From: Palaemon carinicauda
Lineage: Eukaryota; Arthropoda; Malacostraca; Decapoda; Palaemonidae
Assembly: GCF_036898095.1 (NCBI RefSeq)
Contig: NC_090739.1
Location: 68,530,351 to 68,594,350, forward strand
Direction: 5' to 3'
Length of the DNA stretch: 64,000 nt
Positions 43,056-54,231 of the stretch are shown here, in pieces; position 1 is the first letter of the stretch, and each line of letters begins with the position of its first letter. The notes under the pieces are model-generated. The model worked only from the letters and a program-made list of their open reading frames with translations. It was not told the origin of the DNA and searched no databases. A program made the translations under genes and the position numbers.

Positions 43056-44846
43056 ATGGATTCTTTAAGGAACGAACCTCCATCCCCTGGATACGCTGAC
43101 TCTCCCCCGGCACTGTTGACGACCTCTGCTAATGTGATAAGGGATAGCTCTGTTGATGACCTCGGAACGGGAAAGGACCATTCTACTGATATTTCTAAAT
43201 CGAGTAATTTGGGTAACACGAGGAAACTTCGAATCCTCCATGTTACACAAATTTCAATAGAAACAAATTATGATGATCTATGTAAAGCATTTGAATGCTA
43301 TGGATGCATAAAAGAAATAAGGATGAAACTTGAAGCTGAAACTTGGGATTCATGGATATCTTATAGTAGTTATGACGAAGCATTTAGTGCAATAAGTAAT
43401 TTGAATAATATTAAAATTAATAACTTGAATGTCGCGGCTGCTCTCTGCGATAAGGTACCAAAAGATTTAGATGTGTACAGGCCTGCCGATTGGTTGGAAA
43501 AAGGCGCAGATTTAGTCATGCCCTCCCAGAGAAATCCAAAACGACCGATGTGGCTTATAGCTGAATCAAAGGGGGTTACAGGGAATTATTTTAAAATATG
43601 CAAATTGATTCAGAAAAAAGTAGGAACTATTGCACCAGGCGATATATCTCGTTTCGGAAAAAATAGTTTCCTTATCCATGCCAAATCCAGTACACAGTCG
43701 GTAATATTGTCCAATATGAAAATAAATAATGATGACATTAAGTTAGATGTCAAACCCCACCTAAATTTTAGCTACGGAAGGGGCGTAGTTTTTAACAGAG
43801 ATCTATATGATTTTACAGAGGAGGAGATACTGGCCATGTGTCCATTAAATGTTTGGAAAGTTCATAAAGTCCCAGGTACATCAATGATAATCCTTACGTT
43901 CCAGGATGCTGATGTACCTTTTCATATTATTATCGAGAACGAAAGGATTAAAGTAAGACCCTTCAAGCAGAAGCCATTGCAATGCTTTAATTGTTTTAAA
44001 TTTGGGCACCCGTCCAAAGTTTGCAAAAATGAGAAGATGTGTGGTATTTGCTCCAAATCTTACCATGGAGAGTGTGCACTTGGAGCCAGGTGTTTAAATT
44101 GCAGCTCGAATCACAAATCCACAGACAAGATCTGCGAGCTATATAAGTTGGAGGAAGCTGCCCTCAACAAATCAAACTTAGAACACATAAGTGTGACCCA
44201 TGCCAAAAGACTATTAAATAAATCAAATACATATGCTAAGGCATTAAAATCAAACCAACCTAGCACTGCCAATAGCTCAAAAAAAAGTATACTATCTGAC
44301 AAAATGTCAAATAACGAGGTAACCATATCACCTCCTGAGGCTTTACCACGGTGTATTAACACTAGGTCATTGCCCATTGCTGTACAGCCTTCAGCCGCCA
44401 TTACAAAAAGTAATACAAACCTCTCTCAGGCCATGTCCTTGCCTGATCTGATGGAGGTTCCACTTAAGACTAACTTACCTGATGCACCTGTTGTGGGAAA
44501 GGTGCAAAAACCTCGAATCCCACCATCTATTAATCGCAAAAGAGAGAGACCTCCATCTCTCTCTCCACCCTCCATTAGAAACGTTAAGATTATGACATCA
44601 AATAAATTTGATGTTTTGTCTGTTGATGTTTCTAATGAACCAGAAGATGGACTGAATAAATCAGAAATTCAAGTTGAGGTCCACCATCCCCCTCAACAAA
44701 TAGATAAAAAGAATACAAAGAAAATCACCAACGTTAAACCCAACATAACAAGACCACCTCTGAAGAAACCTACTGGTAATAATGTTAAATTAAAAACTGC
44801 TAATGGGAAGACCTCATCCAAGATGTCTTCCAGAAATAATCCATAG
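43056..44846 (+). CDS. LINE ORF1, zinc-knuckle nucleic-acid-binding protein
   Basis: 596 codons from the ATG at 43,056 (MDSLRNEPPSPG); the open frame extends 28 codons upstream but without an ATG. An RRM-like fold is suggested at residues 55-130 (KLRILHVTQISIE, DSWISYSSYDEAF). Cys/His knuckles lie around residues 308-355: CFNCFKFGHPSKVC (C-x2-C-x4-H-x4-C), CGICSKSYHGEC and CLNCSSNHKSTDKIC. The C-terminal third is Pro/Ser/Lys-rich and probably disordered. In this LINE class ORF1 coats element RNA and joins ORF2 in the ribonucleoprotein. The stop at 44,844-44,846 overlaps the ORF2 open frame by 7 bases. Confidence 0.88.
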   Translation: MDSLRNEPPSPGYADSPPALLTTSANVIRDSSVDDLGTGKDHSTDISKSSNLGNTRKLRILHVTQISIETNYDDLCKAFECYGCIKEIRMKLEAETWDSWISYSSYDEAFSAISNLNNIKINNLNVAAALCDKVPKDLDVYRPADWLEKGADLVMPSQRNPKRPMWLIAESKGVTGNYFKICKLIQKKVGTIAPGDISRFGKNSFLIHAKSSTQSVILSNMKINNDDIKLDVKPHLNFSYGRGVVFNRDLYDFTEEEILAMCPLNVWKVHKVPGTSMIILTFQDADVPFHIIIENERIKVRPFKQKPLQCFNCFKFGHPSKVCKNEKMCGICSKSYHGECALGARCLNCSSNHKSTDKICELYKLEEAALNKSNLEHISVTHAKRLLNKSNTYAKALKSNQPSTANSSKKSILSDKMSNNEVTISPPEALPRCINTRSLPIAVQPSAAITKSNTNLSQAMSLPDLMEVPLKTNLPDAPVVGKVQKPRIPPSINRKRERPPSLSPPSIRNVKIMTSNKFDVLSVDVSNEPEDGLNKSEIQVEVHHPPQQIDKKNTKKITNVKPNITRPPLKKPTGNNVKLKTANGKTSSKMSSRNNP

Positions 44847-44860
44847 TTTTCTCCTCCATT

Positions 44861-47800
44861 TTGCAATGGAACTGTCAGGGTTTGAGGGCGAAATATGAAG
44901 AACTTAAGCTCCTAATTCATGAGCATTCCCCCATAATTGTATGTCTACAGGAAAGTATGCTTGATTCTAACACTCCTAGTCCTCGAGAGTATGTTAGCTA
45001 TAGAACACCATATAATCAACAAGCAGGGAGCCATGGCGGAAGTCTCATGTACATTCGTCGAGATGTTCCCCAAATACCCATGTCTATACGTACAACCCTG
45101 CAGGCGGTTGTTGTACAAATTAATATAGGGAGAAAATATACAATATGCTCTCTGTACTTACCTCCAAATGATAATATTTTATATGATGATTTAGCAGAGG
45201 TCATTCAACAACTCCCTCAACCTTTTCTCTTACTGGGAGATATGAATGGTAGACATCCTTTATGGGGTGATGTTTTGGCCAACACAAGGGGCAATATTAT
45301 CTCATCAATTGTGGAGAATGAGGATGTGGGACTCCTTAATACAGGAGAGCCCACACACTTCCATGTTCAGACAGGTACTTTGTCATGCATTGACCTTTCA
45401 ATTGCAAGCTCTAACTGCCTTCTTGATTTTGATTGGAGGACATTAGATGATTGGCATACTAGTGATCATGCACCAATCATTATAAACACCAACAAGGGTC
45501 CGCCTTTGCAAAGATCGCCACGTTGGAATCTAGACAAGGCAGACTGGGTTAAATTTTCCGAGCTAAGTGAAATCGAAGGGAGAGCAGAACAGTTTGAAAG
45601 TGTTGATGATGCCATAGACCTACTGAATGGAACTCTTCATACAGCAGGAGTCAATTCAATTCCCAAAACAACAGGGTTATTCAAACGACGACCAGTCCCG
45701 TGGTGGTCTTCAGAACTAACTGCACTCCACAGAGCCACAAGAAGATCTCTAACACGATTGCGTAGATGCAGAACTGATGAGAATTTAACTATGTACAAGA
45801 AATGTAGAGCACAGTTCCGTCGTGCCATGAAAGAAGCAAGGCGCCAGTCATGGATGTCTTTTGTTTCCTCTATTAACAGTAGAACACCACCATCTTCTGT
45901 GTGGAGGAAAGTAAAAAAGATAGCTGGCAAATTCACCCCCAACCCACCACCAGTGTTGAAGGTGAATGGCCAGTATGTAACTGAAGCAAATGAAGTTAGC
46001 AATGCCCTGGCTAATCATTTTTCAAATGTATCCAGCAAGTGTGAAGGAGCCCCTGGTCACCAGTATAGGAGCACTGAAGAAAAGAAAATTTTAAATTTTG
46101 CAACAAGAAGGGAAGAGTCGTATAATTCTCCTTTCACTGAAAGAGAATTTGATTCTGCACTTGCTCATTGCAACGATACAGCCCCTGGACCCTATGGAAT
46201 TCCATATGCAATGATTAAACATGTACATTTTAATACAAAGCTATTTATTTTAAGCATTATTAATAGAATATGGCATGATCATAGCTACCCAAGTGTTTGG
46301 GAACTAGCCATTATTTTAGCCTTTTTAAAACCCGGTAAAGACAAGTTTTTAGCAGCAAACTATCGTCCTATTGCATTGACATCTTGTTTATGTAAAATCA
46401 TGGAGAAGATGGTCAATGCAAGGCTGATATGGTACCTTGAAAAGAAAGGTATTTTATCACCGATTCAATGTGGATTCCGAAAAATGCACTCAACGACTGA
46501 TGTGTTGATACGACTTGAGTCTTCTATTTGTGAAGCCTTTGCTTCCAAACAGCACCATGTTACAGTATTTTTTGACCTTGAAAAGGCATATGATACCACA
46601 TGGAGATATGGTATTCTTAAAACCATTCATGAATTGGGATTGAGAGGAGAGCTGCCACTATTTATTCAGGCATTTCTTTCACGTAGAGTTTTTCAAGTGA
46701 GAGTGGGGGAAACTCTATCAGAGAGTAAGTGCCAGGAAGGAGTTGTTCCTCAGGGTAGTGTGCTGAGTGTAACCCTTTTTGCACTAGCAATTAATGGGAT
46801 ATCCTCAGCCATTCCCCAGGATGTTCTCTCAACACTATTTGTGGATGATCTCTCAATATCATTTGCTGGCACTAGAATGGCAATGGTTGAGAGAAAAATC
46901 CAACTCTCTATTGATAAAATTATCCAGTGGGCTGACATGAATGGATTTAAGTTCTCGACAAGTAAAACTACCATTGTCCATTTTTGTCGTATCCGGGGAG
47001 TACATCCAGACCCGGATATATACATTAAAGGTCAACGGATACCATGTGTATCGGAAACCAAATTTTTAGGTTTGATATTTGACTGTAGACTTACATGGGT
47101 TTCTCACCTAAAAGCGCTAAAAGCTAAATGTGTTGAAGCTCTGAATATCTTAAAAGTATTGTCCCATACATCATGGGGGGCAGACTGCAATACTATTTTA
47201 AAATTATACAAGGCCTTGATTTTTTCCAAAATTAGTTATGGTTGTGAGGTATATTCTTCAGCCACCCCAAGCCGGTTAAAAATATTAGACTCGATACATC
47301 ATGCAGGTATTAAATTATCTACTGGAGCTTTTAAAACCTCGCCTATCCCAAGTCTCCTTGTTGATGCTGGAGAGTTACCTCTAGACCTTTACCGAATGTC
47401 TTCCATTCTTCGGTATTGGTTTAGATTGCAAAGACTCCCTAGCTCTCTAGCCTTTCAGACTGCAAGCCTTGTAAGACACGCATCATACTTTGAGTTGCAC
47501 CCAAAATCTCCTCAACCTTATGGCTTTCGGGTGAAACGATTTTTAAATAGTCTGGATATAATTAGAAATAAGGTACTTCCATTCAAGGTATCATCAACGC
47601 CTCCATGGAAGTTACCAGAGATATCTTTTTGTAAATATTTTATTGGAGATAAGAAGAATATGTCAGACCTAGAAGCCAGGTCTCTTTTTAATGAACATGT
47701 TAAAGAACATAGAGGATCAACTTTTATCTATACTGATGGGTCCAAATCTGATGCTGGCGTTGGATTTGGAGTACATAGTAATGGTTTTAATTGTAGAGGT

Positions 47801-48580
47801 GCACTTCCTCTGACCGCTTCCATATTTACTGCCGAACTGTATGGCATATTAACCGCTATTGAGAAAATAGCGTTGGAGAAGGAGGGTAATTTTACAATTT
47901 TTAGTGATGCAAGGAGTGTCCTTCAAGCTATGGAAGTTTTTAATTCTAATAACCCTCTAGTTTTAAAGATTTTAGAATGGCTTTTCCTTATTGGACGGAG
48001 AGGTATAACAGTTCAATTTTGTTGGGTTCCAGCACATGTAGGTGTGTCTGGGAATGAGAAGGCAGATTCACTGGCTAAGAAGGCTGCATCCGAGTTGCTG
48101 CCAAGAAGGTATCCCATTCCCTGTAATGATTTCTTACCTGACATCAAGAAATTGGTTTGCAATAAATGGCAACAGCAATGGGATAGTCAAGATGGCAATA
48201 AAATGAGGGAAGTAACAAATGACATATCTCCTTGGAGGTGTAATATGATGCCCCGAAAATGGGAGACGTCTCTTTGTCGTCTCCGTATTGGTCACACTCG
48301 GTTGACACACGAGTTTCTGCTGAAGGGCCAACACCAACCGTATTGTGACAACTGTTTGGTACCTCTAACAGTAAGGCATTTGTTGACCGAATGGCCCAAT
48401 TATAACAACTTGCGGAATAGATATTTGTTTGAGGCTCGAGGTGAGGGTGGCAGGTTCATCCTTGCCAAGATTCTTGGAAATGATGTGTCCTACCATGCAA
48501 GTGGCATTTTTAGATTTCTTTGCAGGTCTTCTGAAAAATATTTAACTTTTATGACATTCAATTTTTATGATTTTAATTGA
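44861..48580 (+). CDS. LINE ORF2: endonuclease, reverse transcriptase, RNase H
   Basis: 1,239 uninterrupted codons counted from a TTG (Gln-Trp-Asn-Cys follows); the frame opens at 44,840 and holds no ATG before codon 32. Apurinic-type endonuclease: WNCQGL (residues 3-8), QES (30-32), GDMN (126-129), SDH (201-203). RT: FDLEKAYD (571-578), VPQGS (630-634), active box FVDD (660-663). RNase H: YTDGS (957-961), AELYG (992-996), FSDAR (1014-1018), VPAHVGVSGNEKAD (about 1056-1069). A C-terminal zinc motif reads CDNC...HLL at 1162-1175, where the usual final Cys is Trp (TEWPNY). All catalytic residues are present. It would nick the target and copy the RNA onto the nick in the nucleus. Confidence 0.92.
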   Translation: MQWNCQGLRAKYEELKLLIHEHSPIIVCLQESMLDSNTPSPREYVSYRTPYNQQAGSHGGSLMYIRRDVPQIPMSIRTTLQAVVVQINIGRKYTICSLYLPPNDNILYDDLAEVIQQLPQPFLLLGDMNGRHPLWGDVLANTRGNIISSIVENEDVGLLNTGEPTHFHVQTGTLSCIDLSIASSNCLLDFDWRTLDDWHTSDHAPIIINTNKGPPLQRSPRWNLDKADWVKFSELSEIEGRAEQFESVDDAIDLLNGTLHTAGVNSIPKTTGLFKRRPVPWWSSELTALHRATRRSLTRLRRCRTDENLTMYKKCRAQFRRAMKEARRQSWMSFVSSINSRTPPSSVWRKVKKIAGKFTPNPPPVLKVNGQYVTEANEVSNALANHFSNVSSKCEGAPGHQYRSTEEKKILNFATRREESYNSPFTEREFDSALAHCNDTAPGPYGIPYAMIKHVHFNTKLFILSIINRIWHDHSYPSVWELAIILAFLKPGKDKFLAANYRPIALTSCLCKIMEKMVNARLIWYLEKKGILSPIQCGFRKMHSTTDVLIRLESSICEAFASKQHHVTVFFDLEKAYDTTWRYGILKTIHELGLRGELPLFIQAFLSRRVFQVRVGETLSESKCQEGVVPQGSVLSVTLFALAINGISSAIPQDVLSTLFVDDLSISFAGTRMAMVERKIQLSIDKIIQWADMNGFKFSTSKTTIVHFCRIRGVHPDPDIYIKGQRIPCVSETKFLGLIFDCRLTWVSHLKALKAKCVEALNILKVLSHTSWGADCNTILKLYKALIFSKISYGCEVYSSATPSRLKILDSIHHAGIKLSTGAFKTSPIPSLLVDAGELPLDLYRMSSILRYWFRLQRLPSSLAFQTASLVRHASYFELHPKSPQPYGFRVKRFLNSLDIIRNKVLPFKVSSTPPWKLPEISFCKYFIGDKKNMSDLEARSLFNEHVKEHRGSTFIYTDGSKSDAGVGFGVHSNGFNCRGALPLTASIFTAELYGILTAIEKIALEKEGNFTIFSDARSVLQAMEVFNSNNPLVLKILEWLFLIGRRGITVQFCWVPAHVGVSGNEKADSLAKKAASELLPRRYPIPCNDFLPDIKKLVCNKWQQQWDSQDGNKMREVTNDISPWRCNMMPRKWETSLCRLRIGHTRLTHEFLLKGQHQPYCDNCLVPLTVRHLLTEWPNYNNLRNRYLFEARGEGGRFILAKILGNDVSYHASGIFRFLCRSSEKYLTFMTFNFYDFN

Positions 48581-48697
48581 ATACTCTTTAATTTTTTATT
48601 TTGTTTCATTTTTTATTTTTGTATACATAAATTAAATGTTACCGGGGTCAATGACCTTAGATGTCAGGATGCCTGAAAACTTTAAATCATTCATTCA

Positions 48698-48711
48698 TTC
48701 TTGTAACAGGA
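48698..48711. repeat. Target-site duplication of the LINE, right copy
   Basis: Identical to 42,243-42,256; directly follows the ATTC tail. Confidence 0.8.
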
Positions 48712-48847
48712 GTGAGCTTGACTCCTCCCTTTCCTTCTCTGCCTTCTATTCCTGTCACAATATAAATGACATAAGGGAAAGGAAGGATGTCTGAGGAAGA
48801 GTTAAGAACTGGGTTACAGTTAAAACGGAACAACCAAATTATGATGT
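48712..48847. other. Short spacer between LINE and A6
   Basis: Pre-insertion flank of the LINE. No feature recognised. Confidence 0.5.
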
Positions 48848-48883
48848 GTTCCCATACTAACAAACCTTCCATTATTTATGTTG

Positions 48884-49905
48884 ATTATCTTTCAATGGCA
48901 GAACATACCTTTGGCCAGGTCCTTGCCTGTATGAGGGCCATCAACAGGCTGTCTACTCCTGGTTCCACCATCCAAGAAGGGGAGGATATGGTTCTCAATG
49001 AGATATTAAAGACCCAGAAGCCTTCCAGGTCCAGTGCAGCTCTGCCCTGGTCCAACAGTTTGACAGCCACCAAAAGGAAAGCTATTGTCTAGATAGCTGG
49101 AACTTTAGTTCCTTTAGGGCAGGATCCTTCTCTCGGTCCCTTCCACTTCCTTTTGTTTTACAAAGGAAGTATCACAAGATCGAAGGGGAACCACATTCCG
49201 CCATGACCCTCGACCCCTTGGTAGAGTCCCTACCTAAGGGTGTACAAACTCAAACCCTTTCCTCTCTGAAGGCCTCCCTCTTAGCAGTTGAGCTCCTGAA
49301 CATAGAGAGAGGCGCAAAGTACGCCATGCAGACTGCTTCGTGGCTTGATCTATGGCTGGGATCCTAAGGCTTCATGGTTTGCTCCCACGATCTTTCAAAG
49401 GAGTCGGTCAGGAAGACTATGAAGTCTTTCCTGTTGTCAGGTACCCAGACTCTTGAGTTACTATCGCATCACGTTGTCAATCTGTGGGCGACCGCCATCC
49501 TCAAAAGAAGGTATACCGTGCCAAAAGTGGAAGTTTCTCGGTTGAGGAATTCCTCCCTCGAGGGTTCATCTCTCTTCGTTCCGGAAGAAATAGTGTAGGC
49601 TGCTGAGGGATGGAGGAAATCATCCAACGATTCTCTCCTCCATAGGGCCATGACATTGCGTCCTTACGGTGAACCTTCCCAGTCTTCACGGTGAACCTTC
49701 CCAGTCTTCACGGTGAACCGAACCTTCCCAGTCTTCACGGTCTCAGCAAGCACCTTCCTCTATTCACCAGTCAACTTCTAGGTCCTCAGGACCTTCTAAG
49801 GTGTCAAAGTGGCCCTTTCTGTCCAAAGGACAGAAAGGGGTCCAAGTCCTTTAGAGGAAAGAAGGAAGGAAAGGGAGGTGGCCGAGGTGGTCACTCCCAG
49901 TAGGA
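48884..49905 (+). pseudogene. Gag-like protein, C-terminal half (A6)
   Basis: AEHTFGQVLACMRAINRL, IQEGEDMVLNEILKTQKPS, a TAG at 49,090, then GAKYAMQTASWLDLWLGS, a TAA and SKESVRKTMKSFLLSGTQT, NLWATAILKRR. Ends in KKEGKGGGRGGHSQ before a TAG at about 49,903. Closest to A5. Confidence 0.72.
49674..49742 (+). repeat. 23-bp tandem repeat in A6 gag tail
   Basis: CTTCCCAGTCTTCACGGTGAAC appears three times with a 4-5-base insertion (CGAAC) before the third unit. It shifts frame. Confidence 0.75.
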
Positions 49906-51700
49906 ATGGCATTCCTCATCACCTACCACCTGTGGGAGGATGCCTACAGCACTGCTGGCAGAGGTGGCAGCTTACGGGGGAGATCCCTGGATGGTCGAAG
50001 TGATCGCCCTAGGGTATCGCGTCCCGTTCATTCAATCTCTCCCACCTCTGACTTAATATCCAGTGTATCTAAGCTTTTATGTGAAGGGATCCGCCAAGGA
50101 GCTGACCCTTAGGGCTGAAGTCCAGATCATGCTGCAGAATGGTGCTCTCCAAGAGATCGTGGAGGGGTCCCCAGGGTTCTACAGTCGAATTTTTCTGGTG
50201 AGAAAGACGACTGGAAGTTGGAGACCAGTCATCGATCTTTCCCCTTTGAACAATTTCGTTCAACATGCTCGGTTCAGAATAGAGACGGCAGACATGGTCA
50301 TCCAAACGGTTCGTCCAAGGGACTTCATGTGCACACTGGATCTGAAGGACGCATACAGTACTTCCAGATCCCAATCCATCCGTCGTCAAGAGTATCTGAG
50401 ATTCATACACGAGGAAAAGACATGCCAGTTCAAGGTTCTTTGCTTTGGTCTTGTGACAGCTCCTCAAGTATTCACCAGAGTGTTTGTCCTAGTATGATCT
50501 TGGGCTCACAGGAACGGCATCCGTCTTCTCAGATATCTGGACGACTGGCTGATCCTAGCAGACTTGGAGACGACCCTTCTTTTTCACTGGGACATGCTTC
50601 TCGAGTTTTGTCAGGATAAATCACGAGAAGTCATTACTGCAACCTTCACAGAGACTGGTATACCCTGGTATAATCATAGACTCCGTCCAAGAGAAAGTCT
50701 TCCCATCAGACTAAAGAGTACACTGACTGAGGGAAGTGGCTACACCCTCCCTCAGGAAAGAAGTTCTTGCAGCCTATCGTTGGTTGAGTCTGTTAGGCCA
50801 TCTAACCTCTCTCATCCGTCATGTTCCTAACGGCCGTCTCAGGATAAGACCCGTGCAGTGGCAGCTGAAGTCCGTGTGGAACCAACACTCCGATCCAACG
50901 GACATGCGAGTTCTTATAACTCAGGATCAGGTAATGGATTTGAATTGGTGGATGGTAGACAAAAATTTTCGAGGAGACCAGAATTTGATGTTCTTTACAG
51001 ATGCATCAAAAGAAGGGTGGGGACTCACCTGCGGCACCATACGATCTCCAGCCTTTAGTCAGAGTCATCTCTTCTAGAGATGAGAGCAGCTTAAATAGCT
51101 TTTCTTCAGTTTGAACAGTTGCTGGCAGGTCACTCTGTAGTGTTGATGAGTGACAACACCACCGTAGTGGCTTACATAAACAAACGGTGGTACCTTTTCA
51201 CAGCCTCTATGCCATCTTGCAGTAAAGATCCTCAGATGGTCAGAAGAAGATTCGGTGTCTCTATTAGCTCGCTTCATTCCCGGCAGGAGGAATGTGCTCG
51301 CAGACAATCTGAGCAGAGCAACTCAGATAGTAGACTCCGAATGGTCAACAAAGTCCTGACTTTGTGGGGTTCCCCGACTGTAGACCTGTTCGCAAAATCT
51401 CTGAACAGCAAGTGTCCGCTGCACTGTTCTTCATTCCTGGACCCTCAGTCTCTATGGTAAGATGCATTCCAACAATGGTGGGACATCAACGTGTACACCT
51501 TTCTCCCGTTTTGTCTGATGAGAAGAATGCTCAACAAAGCCAGTGTCCAAAGATCTAATGATGATCCTTGTAGCTCCGCTATGGCACCATGCAGAGTGGT
51601 TTCCAGACCTCCTGCAACATTTAGTAGATCCACTGAGAGAACTCCTTCCACGACCAGATCTACTCAAACAGACACACGCGAACATCTTTCACAAGACCAT
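49906..51700 (+). pseudogene. DIRS RT with intact YLDD, and RNase H (A6)
   Basis: VIALGYRVPFIQS, LTLRAEVQIMLQNGALQE, RIFLVRKTTGSWRPVIDLS, then LDLKDAYSTSRSQ where a small insertion near 50,355 breaks the YFQIPIHPS motif. FTRVFVLV is followed by a stop at 50,495; YLDD is at 50,534-50,545. RNase H: LMSDNTTVVAYINK (51,143) and VLADNLSRA-like near 51,295. Tail LWGSPTVDLFAKSLN. Several stops. Confidence 0.78.
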
Positions 51701-52331
51701 GCAGTCGTTTCGACTTCACGAGTGGATACTATCCAGCGTCTCCTCTCTCAGAAGGGCTTTTCACGACAAGTTGCGGAGTGAATGTCTGGATACTTGCGTA
51801 GGGCCTCTGCCTTGGTCTACCAGGCAAAATGGAGAGTATTCTGTGGTTGGTGTCGATGCCACTATTCCAGTAATAGCAGAGTTCCTTGTATACTTTCGGG
51901 AGGAAAAACTCCTTTCAGTCTCGGTGGTGAAAGGCTATCGCTCAGCCTTAAGCCTTGTCTTTAAGTTGAAAGGAGTAGATATTTCCTCTTCGTTGGAGCT
52001 TTCTTTACTCATACGGAGTTATGAGATCACTTATCTCCTGTCAGAGATTAGGCTTCCTCCTTGGAACGGGGTTCGCGTCTTGAGATCCTTGAAAGGACTT
52101 TCTTATGAACTATTACGCCATGCAACCGACCAAAATATCACTTTGAAGACACCGTTCATGCTCGCTTGTGAACTTCATGGCATCTCGTATGACATCGCCC
52201 ATTCAAGGGGATTGGGGGAAGTGACACTCAGCTTCGTCCCTGAGTTTATTGCTAAGACTTAAAATCCTGGGGTTGCTGGACCATAAATTTGGGCCCTTTC
52301 AGATTGCGAGTCTTTTTTCTGTAACCAATGA
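51701..52331 (+). pseudogene. Tyrosine recombinase, N-terminal two thirds (A6)
   Basis: Open from about 51,543 to 52,262 across the join: SVVKGYRSALSLVFKLKGV, ELSLLIRSYEITYLLSE and ELHGISYDIAHSRG. Codons for the residues around the first catalytic Arg are deleted (ACELHG instead of AKRVSELHG). Truncated at 52,331. Confidence 0.75.
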
Positions 52332-54231
52332 CCGGTACGTCCTCGAAGCTACCACCTTTATCTCTGACACGCCAGAAATGTTTTTTAACTCTTAGTATAG
52401 ATTGTCTCCACCAACTATTTTGATGAGGATTGCAATCTAATGCGATTAGTCCTTAGTTTTAGACCTCTTTTGCAGGGGTATCCTAGTACTGTCTGGGGGT
52501 AGGGAAGGAACCTGGTTTGAGCCTCCAGTTCCCTCAGTACTGTAGTATTGGTTGACAAACTTGTGGGAGGTGAGAATTCTTTTGAATCCCTCCCCTCTTT
52601 TATATTTAGTTGGCATGAAAATATGGATTAGATAATCAGGCCAATTTTTACTCCAGAGCTTTTAGTAGGGTATCAAATCTTGAGCCCTTGTCATGTCTAC
52701 CTCAAGGAAGATCTCTTAAGATACTACTTTTTTTTGCAAAGAAGACTACTATTTAAAATCCATACCCATGTCCAGACACAAGATTGTAACAGAAACTTAT
52801 AGTTTTTGAAATATGAGCTCTTATTTCTGAGAATCTGAAATGGAGCCAACCCACCTTGTGACTGTTAGAAGACTGACCATAAACAGTCCCTACCCTTTTT
52901 TTTATAAGGAATGATCTTCCTCAAGACTAAACTTTTTCATTATGGCAGAACACCTCTCAGAGGAGTAGTTTTCCTGCTGAACCATGACAATTTACTGGTA
53001 CCCCCCTCCACCTCTCCTGGGAATTTTAAATATTTACCTATTCTGAGAACCGATGTCTCTATCCTCAATTTCAGTGGTGTTAAACGTCAGAGTACTATGA
53101 GTAAGCAGAACTCTTCCCTGTGAGAGGAACCTTTTTCTTTTCATAAATCTATGGGGGATATGACAAACTAAAAATAAAGCTCAATTTTAAAGTAAAAAAG
53201 TTTGACCTCTTGTCTTTCCTGTCCAGTGGTAAAAACACTATTCTAGAGAGTCTAGGAAGCCTCTCTGGGAAAGATAAAGGAGAAGACAACTCCTTGATAG
53301 AGGATATTTAAAACTAAAAGATAAGCCCTTACTCCTGCCTGGCTGCTTTGCAATTGAGATTTACGAATGGGCTTAGACCAGACTCCCCCTTCACGTATTG
53401 TCACCATTGTGTAGACAACGGTCATCACTAATTATGAATAGGAATCAAGGATGGCGATGAGAGTAAATGTCTTCCATACCTCCTAACAAGAAAACCTTGG
53501 CCTTAAATGATTTCTTCTTACGAATTGTTTACTTTTGCCAGATATCTTTTTAGCCACTTGTTTCACCAATACTGTACTACAGTAATGGTCGATGCCCTTC
53601 AGTATCCAGGAGAAAGTGTGGACTCCTGGAATCTCTCTTGACTCCATAGTATAAGACCAGGAGATCCAAGGGAGTGAGATGGACAGTAGAACTTCTAATG
53701 TAGAAGAGAACAATCCTCGGTACTGGAACTTCTCATGGTAAAACTAAGAAGAACTCTGGAGTGAATAAAGATTGCTTGTAGGCAATCACTCTCAGACTAA
53801 GTCGCAGTAAATTTGCTTTATGCATCACAATAGGAGTCTAACTGACATCTTCCCTGGGAAGAATTCAATCAACAGAACAAGGACTATTTAGGTCAATAGA
53901 ACTCTTAATACTCGCGGTTCTTCAAGAGTTTTGAGCTTTTCCAAGACTGCTTCTCCCTGAATAATGACTGTTTGACAGTTTTGAAAAGCAGATCCTGTAT
54001 CAATCATGGAAGTTTATATCCAATTTCGGTTCATGAAGCAGGTCAACTATTGAGATAGCTAGAACTCTCCTCCCTGGGAGAAATTTCGGTATCCTCGGTA
54101 CTGGGGTTTCTAGAGGGCAGACCTGTCTTCACGGAGAACAACCCCCCTCCTCCTATTCTGAAATGAGAGGAATGGACTTATAATCTTGTGAGATTATCAT
54201 CGCAATCTCAGACAGAAGGGATTTGATGATA
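52332..54231. other. 1.9-kb unassigned region
   Basis: No recognisable protein, terminal repeat or tandem repeat. Mild AT bias with short T and A runs. Could be host intergenic or an old repeat. Confidence 0.5.

Larger units (their letters stand above)
42257..48697 (+). mobile_element. Full-length I-like non-LTR retrotransposon (LINE)
   Basis: About 6.44 kb: 5' UTR of about 800 bases, ORF1 (43,056-44,846), ORF2 (44,861-48,580), a 117-base 3' UTR ending in an ATTC tandem tail (about three units). Flanked by an 11-14-bp target duplication. Both ORFs are uninterrupted. An endonuclease-RT-RNase H ORF2 with a zinc-knuckle ORF1 places it in the I superfamily in the broad sense; the exact clade (I, Nimb or similar) needs a tree. 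Confidence 0.88.
48848..52331 (+). mobile_element. DIRS-type copy A6, internally deleted and 3'-truncated
   Basis: A 36-base left end (48,848-48,883, complementary to the A5 ICR) is joined directly to gag C-terminal sequence, so the left repeat interior and gag N-terminus are deleted. RT-RH and most of the recombinase follow. Similarity to A5 ends at about 52,331, before the H-x-x-R and Tyr. Confidence 0.78.
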
